Assembly: GCA_027623295.1 (NCBI GenBank)
Contig: JAQBXR010000005.1
Coordinates: 62,001-126,000, forward strand
Source of the DNA: Planctomycetota bacterium
GTDB taxonomy: Bacteria > Planctomycetota > UBA1135
Length of the DNA stretch: 64,000 bases
Direction of reading: 5' to 3'
Position numbers and translations under genes: made by a program. A model generated the notes under the pieces. That model saw only the letters and a list, made by a program, of their open reading frames with translations, did not search any database and was not told the origin of the DNA. Of the stretch, positions 8,501 through 16,260 are shown piece after piece (position 1 is the stretch's first letter; every line of letters starts with the position of its first letter).

Positions 8501-9754
8501 CCAATACTCCTCTTCTTGATCGAGAGCAAAGCTTGCACCACTACGCTTTACAGTAAACCGACGAATGCCGCTGTAGTTGGCGCCACCCAAAAAATCGCAA
8601 AGGAAAAAGCTTCCTTTCATTTCAGGGCGAAGGCCGACACCTGGATAAGCCGCAAGCCCAGAAGGTCCGCTAGAAATGTTGGCGAGAGGAGCATTCAAAA
8701 ATGCTGGTTGGGTCGGCGCCTCTGCAATCGGCTTCCACCAACTTTCGCTCATCCACGGACCACGATCCGGAAGGTATTGGAAGTTCATCCGCCAACCGCA
8801 ATCCCCTTGCTCCAACACATGAACTAACCGTGCGCGATCTCCGGCATCGCAATTGTTGTCTACAGTAAACAGATTGCCGAAATCGTCGAAGGCGAGCTCT
8901 TGCGGATTGCGCAAGCCACGCGCGAACACCTCCAAATTACTGCCATCTAAATCACAGCGAAACACGGCTCCACGGCCAGGCTCCGTCAACCAATTCCCTT
9001 CCTGAGTTTGCACGTGATAGCCGCGATCTCCAATGCTGAAATACAACTTTCGCATAGGACCCAAAACTAAACCGTGCATGTCGTGCCCACGGAACGCAAC
9101 GCGCACTCCGTATCCATCATGCAAAGCTGCGCCGCGATCGGCTACGCCATCGGCATCGTCGTCGCTTAACTTCCACAACTTGGGGATGCAGGTGTAGTAA
9201 ACATCGGTGCCACGCGCGAGCAGGCCGGCGCCGGTGCCATCGACAAGGTCGTTAAAGCCATGCGCAAAAATTTTGGAGCTCTCTGCGACACCGTCCCCAT
9301 CTAGATCTTCCAGTAAACGGATTCGATCGTCGCGGTCGGTCCATTCCGTTGCAAATTCCGGATGATGGCGCAAAGTCATTTCCGCACGCTCCTCCACCGT
9401 CTGCAAACGCAAATCGTCTTGCAACCATTCGGGAAAAGTTCGATTGTCCGGCACCCCTTCCGTTTCCTGCCGGTAGGTCTCAGCCACAAAAATACGACCT
9501 TTAGCGTCGACTTCAATCGCGACTGGGTTTGCCAAAAGCGGCTCGGCGGCAACTAATTGAATGCTGACGCCCTCCGGAACACGAAAATCGGCAATCGCCT
9601 CAGCTGCTTCCGCGCTCGCCTCTTGAGCGGTGGCCGGAAGTGGCTTTGCGGGAGGCTGGTAGGTACCTGGATCCTGCGCAAAAAGCGGAGTGGTGGCAAG
9701 CAGCCAGGTCAGAAAGAGTGAGTTGCGTGACTTCAACAAGGGAATGGTGGCCAT
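5591..9754 (-). CDS. PVC-type dehydrogenase / HEAT / cytochrome c / ThuA / FGE-like fusion
   Basis: A secreted protein of nearly 1,390 residues with a signal peptide (hydrophobic LFLTWLLATTPLFA). In order it has a PVC-type membrane-bound dehydrogenase beta-propeller (about 55-460), HEAT-like repeats (about 470-780), a class I cytochrome c domain with CTKCH near residue 806 and a later Met ligand candidate, a ThuA-like domain (about 895-1120) and a C-terminal formylglycine-generating-enzyme/SUMF1-type fold (about 1170-1385; RLPSEEEW, NVSEWV and FGLYDMFGN are its hallmarks). The first three modules are a known PVC combination; adding ThuA and FGE-like modules to the same chain is unusual. It probably oxidises a sugar and passes electrons to the haem. 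A GTG two codons upstream (9760) is an alternative start. Confidence 0.85.
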   Translation of the reverse strand: MATIPLLKSRNSLFLTWLLATTPLFAQDPGTYQPPAKPLPATAQEASAEAAEAIADFRVPEGVSIQLVAAEPLLANPVAIEVDAKGRIFVAETYRQETEGVPDNRTFPEWLQDDLRLQTVEERAEMTLRHHPEFATEWTDRDDRIRLLEDLDGDGVAESSKIFAHGFNDLVDGTGAGLLARGTDVYYTCIPKLWKLSDDDADGVADRGAALHDGYGVRVAFRGHDMHGLVLGPMRKLYFSIGDRGYHVQTQEGNWLTEPGRGAVFRCDLDGSNLEVFARGLRNPQELAFDDFGNLFTVDNNCDAGDRARLVHVLEQGDCGWRMNFQYLPDRGPWMSESWWKPIAEAPTQPAFLNAPLANISSGPSGLAAYPGVGLRPEMKGSFFLCDFLGGANYSGIRRFTVKRSGASFALDQEEEYWMGVLATDVCFEPDGSMLISDWVRGWIGDGYGRLYRAQDASADVALMNATAALLGEGFSQREVTFLLSLLNHPDRRVRFEAQWELADRQAAEELMTMASNQGATLLPRVHAMWGLGMLLDPSQEVTALMVALTKDASLEIRTQAIKVLRRHAIELEEENLLPLLQDEALQVRLEAVLSAKARPNLIFKALEGVGESDRALVQAAGWSLAQGDFSETAFPNGWKTNSAARRVVVLALREAKDFSRLEAFLIDEDPSIANEAACAIYDLGGVSPQLAARLADAEDLPQPMARRAAAMCNRIGGANEARLLYAYVMSPNAEETLRKEVQEYIRNWDRPAEFDMVLNESQSFGPRIGDWFADKELPFFTAQELDAVERGRNIFTGHALAACTKCHSLRGVTPDGQINPAGPDLSFVGLLQDESELRQSILNPVAQIAKGFEFRDQDGEVLPVSTMPPNFADLLTEGEVEDLVAFLALQKQQRRILVHVDSQGYEHAVAKANSAGLSLVERSWEAWANADIRFSVTIDRGYERFNDQGLAEFDAVFFYTTGELPMDDGQKSALLNFVREGGTFVGSHCASDTFYQWPEYGAMLGGMFDGHPWHQEVRLTVEDTGHAATRGFTSGFAVTDEIYQFGSPYDRSRLHVLLSLDKESVSMESDAVHRTDGDFAVAWERREGKGGVFYTSLGHRPAVWKSEWFRDHLVEGTLAACDAVSPASIPIIEVPTMDQMLVPALEEEKVPTAEEPVQASGFRHEFAETIALGFAPVTSADGNTYWVSTTEVPWELYDLFFLREDEQVEVDGITGPSRSVFPVTRGFGHDGIPALGMTLHAAQEFCRWASQSAERSFRLPSEEEWRHAAGAAPAPKEYASLAWFSDNADDAPHHVAEKEPNAFGLYDMFGNVSEWVHGGEKEGVALGGSYLSDLDQIGPSARDVYSLSWQQRDPQYPKSSWWMSDAGFVGFRLVTLDGPVSSTKTD

Positions 9755-9962
9755 TAGCACAATCAGATGTTAATCGGAGAATCCCGGTTGCGCCATGATG
9801 CATTTTTTGTGAACTTTTACGCATATATCTACGAATATGGCTTATTATCTACAATAATGACCTTTCTTATTTGCAAATTCTGTAAAAAACGTCGCGTATT
9901 TCTCCAGATTCGGTATGCTCCCCTCGTTTTCTCCTCCGTAACCGCCTAAAAAGAAACCACCC
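9755..9962. promoter_or_regulatory. AT-rich divergent promoter region before glnA
   Basis: This 200-base spacer between the divergent dehydrogenase fusion and glnA is clearly richer in A and T than its surroundings. Hexamers resembling a -10 box occur (TATTAT at 9843-9848, TACAAT at 9850-9855), and TTGCAA at 9871 resembles a -35 box, but I could not pair a -35 and a -10 with normal spacing. No TGGCAC-N5-TTGC sigma-54 element was found. It must hold promoters for both directions; their exact positions are unresolved. Confidence 0.4.
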
Positions 9963-11372
9963 ATGACTACACTCCCAATGGAAAACCTCGATCAAGCCCG
10001 TGAAGCCTGCTTTGCGATTAACTCGAAAATGAGCCGCGAGGACATCCTCGCGCACATGAAGAAGTACAACGTACGCTTCTTGCGTCTGCAGTTCACCGAC
10101 ATTGCCGGCACCAACAAGAACGTTGAAGTTCCTGCCAGCCAGTTTGAGAAAGCTCTCGATGGCGAAATCATGTTTGACGGTTCTTCGATTGAAGGTTTCA
10201 CCCGCATCGAAGAGTCCGACATGTTGCTGCGTCCGGACCTCGGTACTTACCGCGTGGACCCATGGCCGAGTGAGAGCATGGCTCACAGTAATCACGGCCT
10301 TGTCGCGCACATCATCTGTGATGTCTACCTCCCAGAAGGCGTGGCATTCCCCGGCTGTCCGCGTGGCATTCTAAAAAAGGTCATTGCTGAAGCTGCGGAA
10401 CTCGGTTACGAAATGAACGCAGGACCAGAAGCAGAGTTCTTCTTGTTCCAGCGCGCCAAGGACGGCAGCGCGACCACCATTACCCACGACTCTGCAGGTT
10501 ACTTTGACCTAGCGCCTACTGACCTCGGTGAAAAGTGTCGTCGTGAAATCACCATTGCACTTGAGCAACTTGGTTTCGAAATCGAAGCCGCTCACCACGA
10601 AGTAGCCGCGGGTCAGCACGAGATTGACTTTAAGTACGACGGTGCCCTCGTCACCGCTGACCGTCTATCCATTTTCCGTTTCGTGGTGCGTAAAATTGCA
10701 CGCGACATGGACCTGCACGCCACCTTTATGCCGAAGCCAATCTTCGGTGTAAATGGTTCCGGAATGCACGTTCACATGTCTCTGTTCGAAGGCGAAAGAA
10801 ACGCATTCTTCGAAGAAGGTGCTGACAACGAGGGCATTTCCGATCTCATGCGCTATTACGTTGGCGGTTTGTTGGAGCACGGCCGAGCAATCTGCGCAGT
10901 CACCAACCCAACCGTAAACAGCTACAAGCGTTTGGTGCCTGGCTACGAAGCGCCAACCCACCTCGCTTGGTCGATGCGTAACCGATCTCCACTCGTTCGC
11001 ATACCTGCCCGCCGCGGCATCGGAACGCGTTGCGAACTTCGTATGCCCGACCCAAGCTGTAACCCATACTTGGCTTTCGCAGTCATGTTGGCTGCCGGTT
11101 TAGATGGCGTAAAGAACAAGACCGAGCCGCCAAAGCCCGTCACTGGCAACGTGTACACCATGAATCAGCGTGAGCGCGCACGTCTCAAAATCAAGAGCTT
11201 GCCGGCGAACCTTGGTGACGCCGTCGATCAGTTGGAGAAAAATCCCATTCTGAGGAAGGCTCTTGGCGAACACGCATTCACTCAATTCGTGCACGCAAAG
11301 CGCACGGAATGGCATGAGTACATCGCCATGGTTCACCCATGGGAAGTGGAACGTTACCTCGACCGCATGTAA
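9963..11372 (+). CDS. glnA: Glutamine synthetase type I
   Basis: Makes glutamine from glutamate, ammonia and ATP in the cytoplasm; the central step of ammonium assimilation. The protein of 469 residues has the expected length and motifs: the beta-grasp segment FDGSSIEGF, metal-binding GPEAEFFLF, the ATP/substrate loop NGSGMHVHMS, and NPTVNSYKRLVPGYEAP with the downstream arginines in NRSPLVRIP. I do not see the adenylylation tyrosine motif (NLYDLP) of the GSI-beta type near the C-terminus, so it probably belongs to the feedback-regulated GSI-alpha group. The ATG lies after an A-rich leader without a strong ribosome binding site; an ATG five codons later is also possible. It is transcribed alone. 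Confidence 0.97.
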   Translation: MTTLPMENLDQAREACFAINSKMSREDILAHMKKYNVRFLRLQFTDIAGTNKNVEVPASQFEKALDGEIMFDGSSIEGFTRIEESDMLLRPDLGTYRVDPWPSESMAHSNHGLVAHIICDVYLPEGVAFPGCPRGILKKVIAEAAELGYEMNAGPEAEFFLFQRAKDGSATTITHDSAGYFDLAPTDLGEKCRREITIALEQLGFEIEAAHHEVAAGQHEIDFKYDGALVTADRLSIFRFVVRKIARDMDLHATFMPKPIFGVNGSGMHVHMSLFEGERNAFFEEGADNEGISDLMRYYVGGLLEHGRAICAVTNPTVNSYKRLVPGYEAPTHLAWSMRNRSPLVRIPARRGIGTRCELRMPDPSCNPYLAFAVMLAAGLDGVKNKTEPPKPVTGNVYTMNQRERARLKIKSLPANLGDAVDQLEKNPILRKALGEHAFTQFVHAKRTEWHEYIAMVHPWEVERYLDRM

Positions 11373-11419
11373 TGCTGGTTAAGTAAACGGGCTCCGGCCC
11401 TACTCGATTTCCACACTTA

Positions 11420-11443
11420 CGCCCTCCGTGACTGCGGGGGGCG
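11420..11443. terminator. Hairpin between convergent glnA and pdxA
   Basis: A nine-base-pair stem (CGCCCTCCG pairing with CGGGGGGCG through one G-U wobble) closes a six-base loop in the gap between two convergent genes. Only a weak T-rich tail (TTCCTGGATTT) follows on the plus strand, so it is a plausible but not strong terminator, perhaps working in both directions. Confidence 0.45.
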
Positions 11444-11485
11444 TTCCTGGATTTAGGGGTACCCTGTTGCAATACCCGAGGCCGG

Positions 11486-12505
11486 TTAAACGGTCTGCTT
11501 GGCGATGTTGCGCTGCTTGACCAGCACGATCGCCTGCTCTAAGGCAAAAGCGAACGGCCTTGCGTCTGCGATGCCTTTACGGGCGATGTCATAGGCCGCC
11601 CCGTGCATGGGGCTGGTGCGCAAAATTGAGCCGCCGACAAACACCGTGTAAGAAGCCTCTCTTGGAAGCATCTTCAGTGGCAAGAATGCCTGGTCGTGGT
11701 AAAGCGCAATGACGACGTCCCAATCGCCGCGAACTCCCTCTGCAAAAACAACATCTGGAACGGCAGGGCCAGCGGTCTCAAATCCCCACTCTTCCTTCGC
11801 CATGGCAATTGCGGGAGCAAGGATTTTGCTTTCCTCATCTCCAAAGGCACCCCCTTCACTTGCGTGTGGGTTGAGGCCAGCGAGCACGATACGAGGGTTT
11901 GCTATGCCTAGGGTTTCACGCGCCGCCTCGTGAGCAATACGGATTTGCTTGGCGACAAACTGAAGGTCTAAGCGTTCTAGTGCGTCCCGCAGGGACATAT
12001 GACGCGTCGCAACTAGCACGCGCAGGTTGCCGGCACAGGCAAGCATTCCATAACGACGGGAGCGACAAGCCTCTCCAATCATTTGAGTCTGCCCCTCAAA
12101 AGGATAGCCGGCCATATGCACGCTCTCCTTGTGAATCGGCGGAGTCACCATGGCATCGGCGGTGCCTTCCAAGCAGAGACTGGCCGCGCGTAAAACACCC
12201 TCCACACTTGCCATCCCAAAACTTGCGGCTGGACGGCCGGGGGGATCATTCGGCGGCGCGTTTTCTAGCTCCAAAACCGGCACCGGGCCAGCGATGGGAA
12301 ACTCAAATCCAGCTTTGGCGTTTTCGGCAGCCTCCAACGCGATCTCGATGCCTAGGTTTTCAGCAATCGTGCGCAGCGCTTTGAGGTGCCCCAATATCAA
12401 GGGCTGAAACTGACCGCGCAACTCTTTGTTGGCGAGAGAATGAAGAAGGACCTCGGGGGCAATTCCCCCGAGGTCCCCTTGTGGAACCACAATCTTCGGA
12501 TCCAT
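11486..12505 (-). CDS. pdxA: 4-hydroxythreonine-4-phosphate dehydrogenase
   Basis: Catalyses the NAD-dependent oxidation of 4-phosphohydroxy-threonine in the DXP-dependent route to pyridoxal phosphate. The protein of 339 residues has typical length and motifs: GDLGGIAPE near the N-terminus, the substrate loop PIHKESVHMAGYPFEGQTQ, RHMSLRDAL with the first metal histidine, GLNPHASEGG with the second, and YHDQ with the third. The ATG lies three bases after the stop of the upstream secreted-protein gene, so it may be the last gene of the sigma-factor operon. A 12-base-pair perfect hairpin sits within its first 60 bases. The related PdxA2-type enzymes act on other substrates, so the pathway assignment is from family only. 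Confidence 0.92.
   Translation of the reverse strand: MDPKIVVPQGDLGGIAPEVLLHSLANKELRGQFQPLILGHLKALRTIAENLGIEIALEAAENAKAGFEFPIAGPVPVLELENAPPNDPPGRPAASFGMASVEGVLRAASLCLEGTADAMVTPPIHKESVHMAGYPFEGQTQMIGEACRSRRYGMLACAGNLRVLVATRHMSLRDALERLDLQFVAKQIRIAHEAARETLGIANPRIVLAGLNPHASEGGAFGDEESKILAPAIAMAKEEWGFETAGPAVPDVVFAEGVRGDWDVVIALYHDQAFLPLKMLPREASYTVFVGGSILRTSPMHGAAYDIARKGIADARPFAFALEQAIVLVKQRNIAKQTV
12448..12476. promoter_or_regulatory. Perfect 12-bp hairpin inside the pdxA 5' end
   Basis: GGACCTCGGGGG and its exact reverse complement CCCCCGAGGTCC are separated by five bases. It lies about 30 bases into the pdxA coding region on the minus strand and encodes residues around GDLGGIAPEV. It begins some 30 bases after the stop of the upstream gene. 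There is no clear T-tract after it, so it could slow or partly terminate readthrough transcription or hinder translation of pdxA, or be a by-product of conserved Gly/Pro codons. Confidence 0.5.
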
Positions 12506-12508
12506 GGG

Positions 12509-13162
12509 TTATGGCAAGTAATTCACAGTAACGACTTCACCAACAATCACAACGTGAACGGTGGTCGTACCACCCATAGTGCCAGCGCCTCGTGCTGTAA
12601 TCAAGGCATCTACGATGGGCGCTGGGGAAGTTGCCAAGAACTTCAAAGGAAGCCCGGCTGCGCCTTCTCCAATCAAGGAGCTAAAGGTTCCAAGATTGGA
12701 AACCATCGTCAAGCTACCTCCCAAGTACTCTTCCGGAAACCAATGCTTAAGTGAAAGCTTCTCGGTGCGGCAATCATTACGATTCAGTAAAACTGTCCCG
12801 GTGTGCTGCAATCCCAAAATGGTGAACTCACCAAATCGGTTCACGCGGCCATTGGGAGATCCATAGGCATCAAGAATGCTTCCCTCTAGCTCCGCGCCTC
12901 CAACGACGGCAAGAATCGGATCACCGGTGCTTATCACACCTACGTGCGAATCTTCGCCAAACATCGCATCGAGCTCGGTATCTACTTCGATCGGCAAACT
13001 GCCGACAACTGGATTGTCCCCGTGGTCGCCGTCACCAGAACCGGCTCCGCCCGGCTGCTGCGCACTCATAAGAGTACTGACGACGAGGATGGACGATGCT
13101 CCCAGAAGCCCGGTTAGCAAACCTGGCTTTTGTTTCTGGTGGGTGTTAGTCCTGTAATTCAT
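12509..13162 (-). CDS. Secreted protein of unknown function in a sigma-factor operon
   Basis: I do not recognise the family. The 217-residue protein has a basic N-terminus and one hydrophobic segment (about 14-33, ending near MSAQQ), consistent with a signal peptide, then a Gly/Asp-rich linker and a domain rich in beta-strand residues with few charged clusters. It probably acts outside the cytoplasmic membrane. It lies eight bases after the stop of the zinc-finger/TPR gene and three bases before pdxA, so it appears to be the third gene of the sigma, anti-sigma-like, secreted protein set and could be an output or sensor of that circuit. Paired Cys residues are not present. Confidence 0.6.
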   Translation of the reverse strand: MNYRTNTHQKQKPGLLTGLLGASSILVVSTLMSAQQPGGAGSGDGDHGDNPVVGSLPIEVDTELDAMFGEDSHVGVISTGDPILAVVGGAELEGSILDAYGSPNGRVNRFGEFTILGLQHTGTVLLNRNDCRTEKLSLKHWFPEEYLGGSLTMVSNLGTFSSLIGEGAAGLPLKFLATSPAPIVDALITARGAGTMGGTTTVHVVIVGEVVTVNYLP

Positions 13163-13170
13163 GGTAATCT

Positions 13171-14205
13171 TTAGGCGGCAAAAAAGGCCGGTTCGAGTTG
13201 CTCAAGGTGGCTGCGGCAGGCTTGGTCTGATTGCAAGGCATCCAGCAGTTCTGGGGAACTGTGAAGCCATTCCATAACCATGGGCCATAAATCGCCATAC
13301 TCCTTGCGGATGAGGCCCAAAAGAGGAAGGGCCTTCTGCGGTTGCGCCAAGGAAAGGTGCTCAACCGCAATGTTGTAAAGCACGAAAGCGAATTCGGGCT
13401 GGTGTTCTAGGAGGCCGCTTGCAACGACCCACCGGTAGTAACGAATCGCACGCAAGTGATTTTTGGTGCGATCATGAATCATGCCCAGCTGGATTGCAGC
13501 ATGCGCGCGATTCAGAAGGCGGTCCGTGTTCAGGAATACTTCCAGAAATTCTGACTCCGCCTTTGCGGGGTTCTTTTTGGCCTGATAAACAAAACCCAGA
13601 TAAATCCGCGCCTCTGCAAATCGTGGCTTCAGGCTAAGCGCTTCTTCCAAGAATCCGCGCGCCTTCTCCAAATGACCCTCCGTTTCTCCAACCAAATGGG
13701 CGAAGCGTGAACTGCAAGCACCACTTTCTTCCGCAATCTTGGCGGCCTCGGCGGCTTCGCCATTTTCGAAGGAATCGATTTCCACCGGCTCCTCTGCAAT
13801 GCGCATGAGGTACTCCCCATCAGTGCCAGCCAATGCATAGGCTTTGCCAAGCTCATAAAGGGTGGTTGCCAAGCGGCGAACGATTTCGGAGTCGGTAAGT
13901 CCCTTAAAGAGATCTTTACCAGGCAAGCGACGAAGGCGGCGCGACAAAGAGCCCGGAACCGCAAGGTCCCGGTGGGCCAACGCCTGCAAACGAATCGCGT
14001 GGAAAAACTCGCCGCAATCCTGACAAGCCTCTAGGTGAGCCATGGTCCGACGCGCATGGCGCTCGGGCACTTGGCCATCTAAGAGAGCGCTGAGTTCCCG
14101 TTGGAATCCTGCACAAATCAAACGCGGTGAAGCATGCACGTTGCGAATGGCGTCGTGAAAACCTGCGTAGGCGCTGTGGTCGGAATCCGGACGATGGAAG
14201 TTCAA
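13171..14205 (-). CDS. Zinc-finger anti-sigma-like protein with TPR repeats
   Basis: A 344-residue protein that pairs an N-terminal zinc-binding anti-sigma motif (HxxxCxxC: His57, Cys61, Cys64) with several tetratricopeptide-like helical repeats over about residues 105-320 (for example the segment LEEALSLKPRFAEARIYLG). No clear membrane helix is present, so this appears to be a cytoplasmic regulator. Its ATG overlaps the stop of the sigma-factor gene by four bases (ATGA), the usual arrangement for a sigma factor and its inhibitor. The TPR part may bind another protein that relieves inhibition. Function as an anti-sigma factor is inferred from motif and position. Confidence 0.75.
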   Translation of the reverse strand: MNFHRPDSDHSAYAGFHDAIRNVHASPRLICAGFQRELSALLDGQVPERHARRTMAHLEACQDCGEFFHAIRLQALAHRDLAVPGSLSRRLRRLPGKDLFKGLTDSEIVRRLATTLYELGKAYALAGTDGEYLMRIAEEPVEIDSFENGEAAEAAKIAEESGACSSRFAHLVGETEGHLEKARGFLEEALSLKPRFAEARIYLGFVYQAKKNPAKAESEFLEVFLNTDRLLNRAHAAIQLGMIHDRTKNHLRAIRYYRWVVASGLLEHQPEFAFVLYNIAVEHLSLAQPQKALPLLGLIRKEYGDLWPMVMEWLHSSPELLDALQSDQACRSHLEQLEPAFFAA

Positions 14206-15155
14206 GCTCCGCCCTCCAGTTCGGCTTCTTCTTTTGGCTTCAGGCTAGTGAAGCACGTTTTCCGTACCGAAGTCAATTTCTCGACTGCCGGAGCCGAGGC
14301 ATGCATGCGGCCATCTGCCGCAGGTGCCCGGCCGGCGTCGGCGCTTTGAGCGCGCGAATGACGTACAGGCCCACAATCGGAAGCAGCTTCCCCTGCAGCG
14401 AACTTATACTTCATGATGGTGAAAATCTTGCGACGCGCACGGAAGATCCGCATCTTTAAGTTTTCAACACGCACATCTAACTTTGCCGCAGCATCTTTGT
14501 ATGGCATTTCGTCGACCTCTACCAGGTAAAGCGCGCGCTTCTCACGTGGAGTTAAGCAGCGATACGCCTCTTGATAGAAGTGAAGGTAAAGCATCCAAGC
14601 TCCAACGAGCTCTTCATTAGTTTCACGTGCCTGACTCTCCTGGAGCGGAGTGCGTCCATCGACGTCTTCCGGCTCAAGGTTTGGCATATCCGATTCGCCA
14701 TCGCGATACGGACCGGTCAAGGACAACACGTGATTGCGTTGCGCCTTGCGACTATATTTTAGGGTCGTGTTCCGCACGATGGAGTGAGTCCAGTTGCGGA
14801 AAGCTGACGGTTTAGTGGAATCGAAGTTCTTCGGGTATCGGTAGATGTTGAAGAATACTTCTTGGAGGATGTCTTGTGCATCAACGGAAAAGAAACTGCG
14901 GCGCAGGTGATGGTAAATCAAACCCAATACACCTTCTTGATTCAACTCGTAAAGCAGAGAGAAAGCCTCGTTCGATTCATGAACTGCATAGCAGGCCATG
15001 AGGTCGGTAGAGAGTCGATCGCGTTCCCGGGTGTTAAGGGCACCCAAGCGTTCACTGAATTCGAGAAGCCGCTCATGACTGAAATCCGCCGCGAAAGCCT
15101 TTAGCCGTGAGGCGATGCTTTCGAGTTGTTCGGTTTTTAGGGGTGCGAAGGTCAT
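14202..15155 (-). CDS. ECF-type RNA polymerase sigma factor
   Basis: Sigma-70 family factor of 317 residues. Region 2 is visible at about 75-130 (VDAQDILQEVFFNIYR, then FRNWTHSIVRN), and region 4 at about 185-240 (CLTPREKRALYLVEVDEMPYKDAAAKLDVRVENLKMR shows the helix-turn-helix spacing). It has an N-terminal extension of about 70 residues and a C-terminal tail of about 65 residues beyond region 4, both absent from ordinary ECF factors. The downstream overlapping gene encodes its likely inhibitor. The promoter should lie in the 282-base gap upstream, where I see no convincing -35/-10 pair. Confidence 0.88.
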   Translation of the reverse strand: MTFAPLKTEQLESIASRLKAFAADFSHERLLEFSERLGALNTRERDRLSTDLMACYAVHESNEAFSLLYELNQEGVLGLIYHHLRRSFFSVDAQDILQEVFFNIYRYPKNFDSTKPSAFRNWTHSIVRNTTLKYSRKAQRNHVLSLTGPYRDGESDMPNLEPEDVDGRTPLQESQARETNEELVGAWMLYLHFYQEAYRCLTPREKRALYLVEVDEMPYKDAAAKLDVRVENLKMRIFRARRKIFTIMKYKFAAGEAASDCGPVRHSRAQSADAGRAPAADGRMHASAPAVEKLTSVRKTCFTSLKPKEEAELEGGA

Positions 15156-15437
15156 GTGTCTTCAACTATGGCTATGTTACTCCTGTACGCCGGTAACCGC
15201 TGGAGTTCCAAGTCTTTGCGCAATTTCCAGCGCGTAACGGGAGGCCTGGAAGCGCACTATATTGCCCAGTAATTGTTTGGCTTTAGGGGAAATCCTGTGG
15301 AAAACCCGTGGAATGAAGGGAAGATCATGAAAAAGCGTTGCTTGTCGGACAGGGATGAGGCATTTCTCTGCCCTCCTATGCCAGTCAAAATACCCTAAAA
15401 AATCTTCTCAGAACGGTGTTCTTCCTGAAATATTTGC

Positions 15438-16070
15438 TCATTCCTCCTCCCTGCGCCGTTCCCGGACGCATCCCTCTGGACCCAAAACTGGAGCTTTCCA
15501 CCCATTTGGCAAGTCATGTTCGCCGAGCCCCTCTTGCACCTGAGTCCAAATGCGGCCCAAATTCTCTATAGCGTAGGCCTGGGGGATCCCGGTATAGCCC
15601 GAAACCTCACGTACACTGCAACGCTCCACCATATAGAGATAGAGAAGAGCGCGATCGGCATAAGGAAGGCGGTTAAACCGCTGCTGAAGGCGCGCGCCGG
15701 GCTCTCCAGCCACACCATTGGTAGCGCCAAGCTCATCTTTAGGATTTGCTACGTCGCGCAAAATCGAGGATTCCACCCAGATTTGATAAATCACATGGGA
15801 CTTTGGCAGGTTTTCACGCCGACAGGTCTTTGCAAACAGGCGCGCGACCGCCATTTCCGTTGGCAACAGAATGAAGTGCCGGATGGTCACACCCCGAATG
15901 GCCCGCTCAATCCAAGGGCAGAGCTTCTCAAAGAGTGCGCCGAGGTGCTGAAAGCGCTGGCGAGCTGGAACGCCAAGAAAGGCCTGATAAGCCTCGGAGG
16001 TGACTTCCCACTCTTCCTGAAGGCGTTGACCGAGGGGATCGCGTGATTGAATTGCGGGGGGCTTACTCAC
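15438..16070 (-). CDS. Divergent sigma-70-like protein
   Basis: A 210-residue protein whose second half (about 128-178) has the layout of sigma region 4: RLPYADRALLYLYMVERCSVREVSGYTGIP followed by a basic helix. The first part has only a loose resemblance to region 2 (for example RLFAKTCRRENLPKSHVIYQIWVESSILRD). It lies upstream of, and in the same direction as, the clear ECF factor, separated by 282 bases with no obvious gene. It may be a degenerate sigma factor or a sigma-like regulator. Confidence in coding is good because the opposite-strand frame has no recognisable domain. Confidence 0.55.
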   Translation of the reverse strand: MSKPPAIQSRDPLGQRLQEEWEVTSEAYQAFLGVPARQRFQHLGALFEKLCPWIERAIRGVTIRHFILLPTEMAVARLFAKTCRRENLPKSHVIYQIWVESSILRDVANPKDELGATNGVAGEPGARLQQRFNRLPYADRALLYLYMVERCSVREVSGYTGIPQAYAIENLGRIWTQVQEGLGEHDLPNGWKAPVLGPEGCVRERRREEE

Positions 16071-16260
16071 TTAGAAAGCTAGGGAACTTAGGGGGGCAAC
16101 CGGTGGATTGACGTTCAAAAACGACCTTAGCGGCATCCCTTCCATTTAGGGGTGGGTTTCTCTCGAATTTGCATTTGGATTTGGAACACCGAAACAAAGA
16201 GTAGACGTTGCTGAACCCAATCGACACGGATAGTTCGGGCCGCTAACCTCAAGCCCAAGT

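Noticed and set aside
9767-9949. 60-residue plus-strand reading frame in the AT-rich gap before glnA
   Set aside because: Composition reflects the AT-rich region; no motif or ribosome binding site.
9841-9962. Sigma-54 promoter before glnA
   Set aside because: No TGGCAC-N5-TTGC match was found.
15516-16046. 176-residue plus-strand reading frame opposite the divergent sigma-like gene
   Set aside because: No recognisable domain; the minus-strand frame has a convincing region 4.
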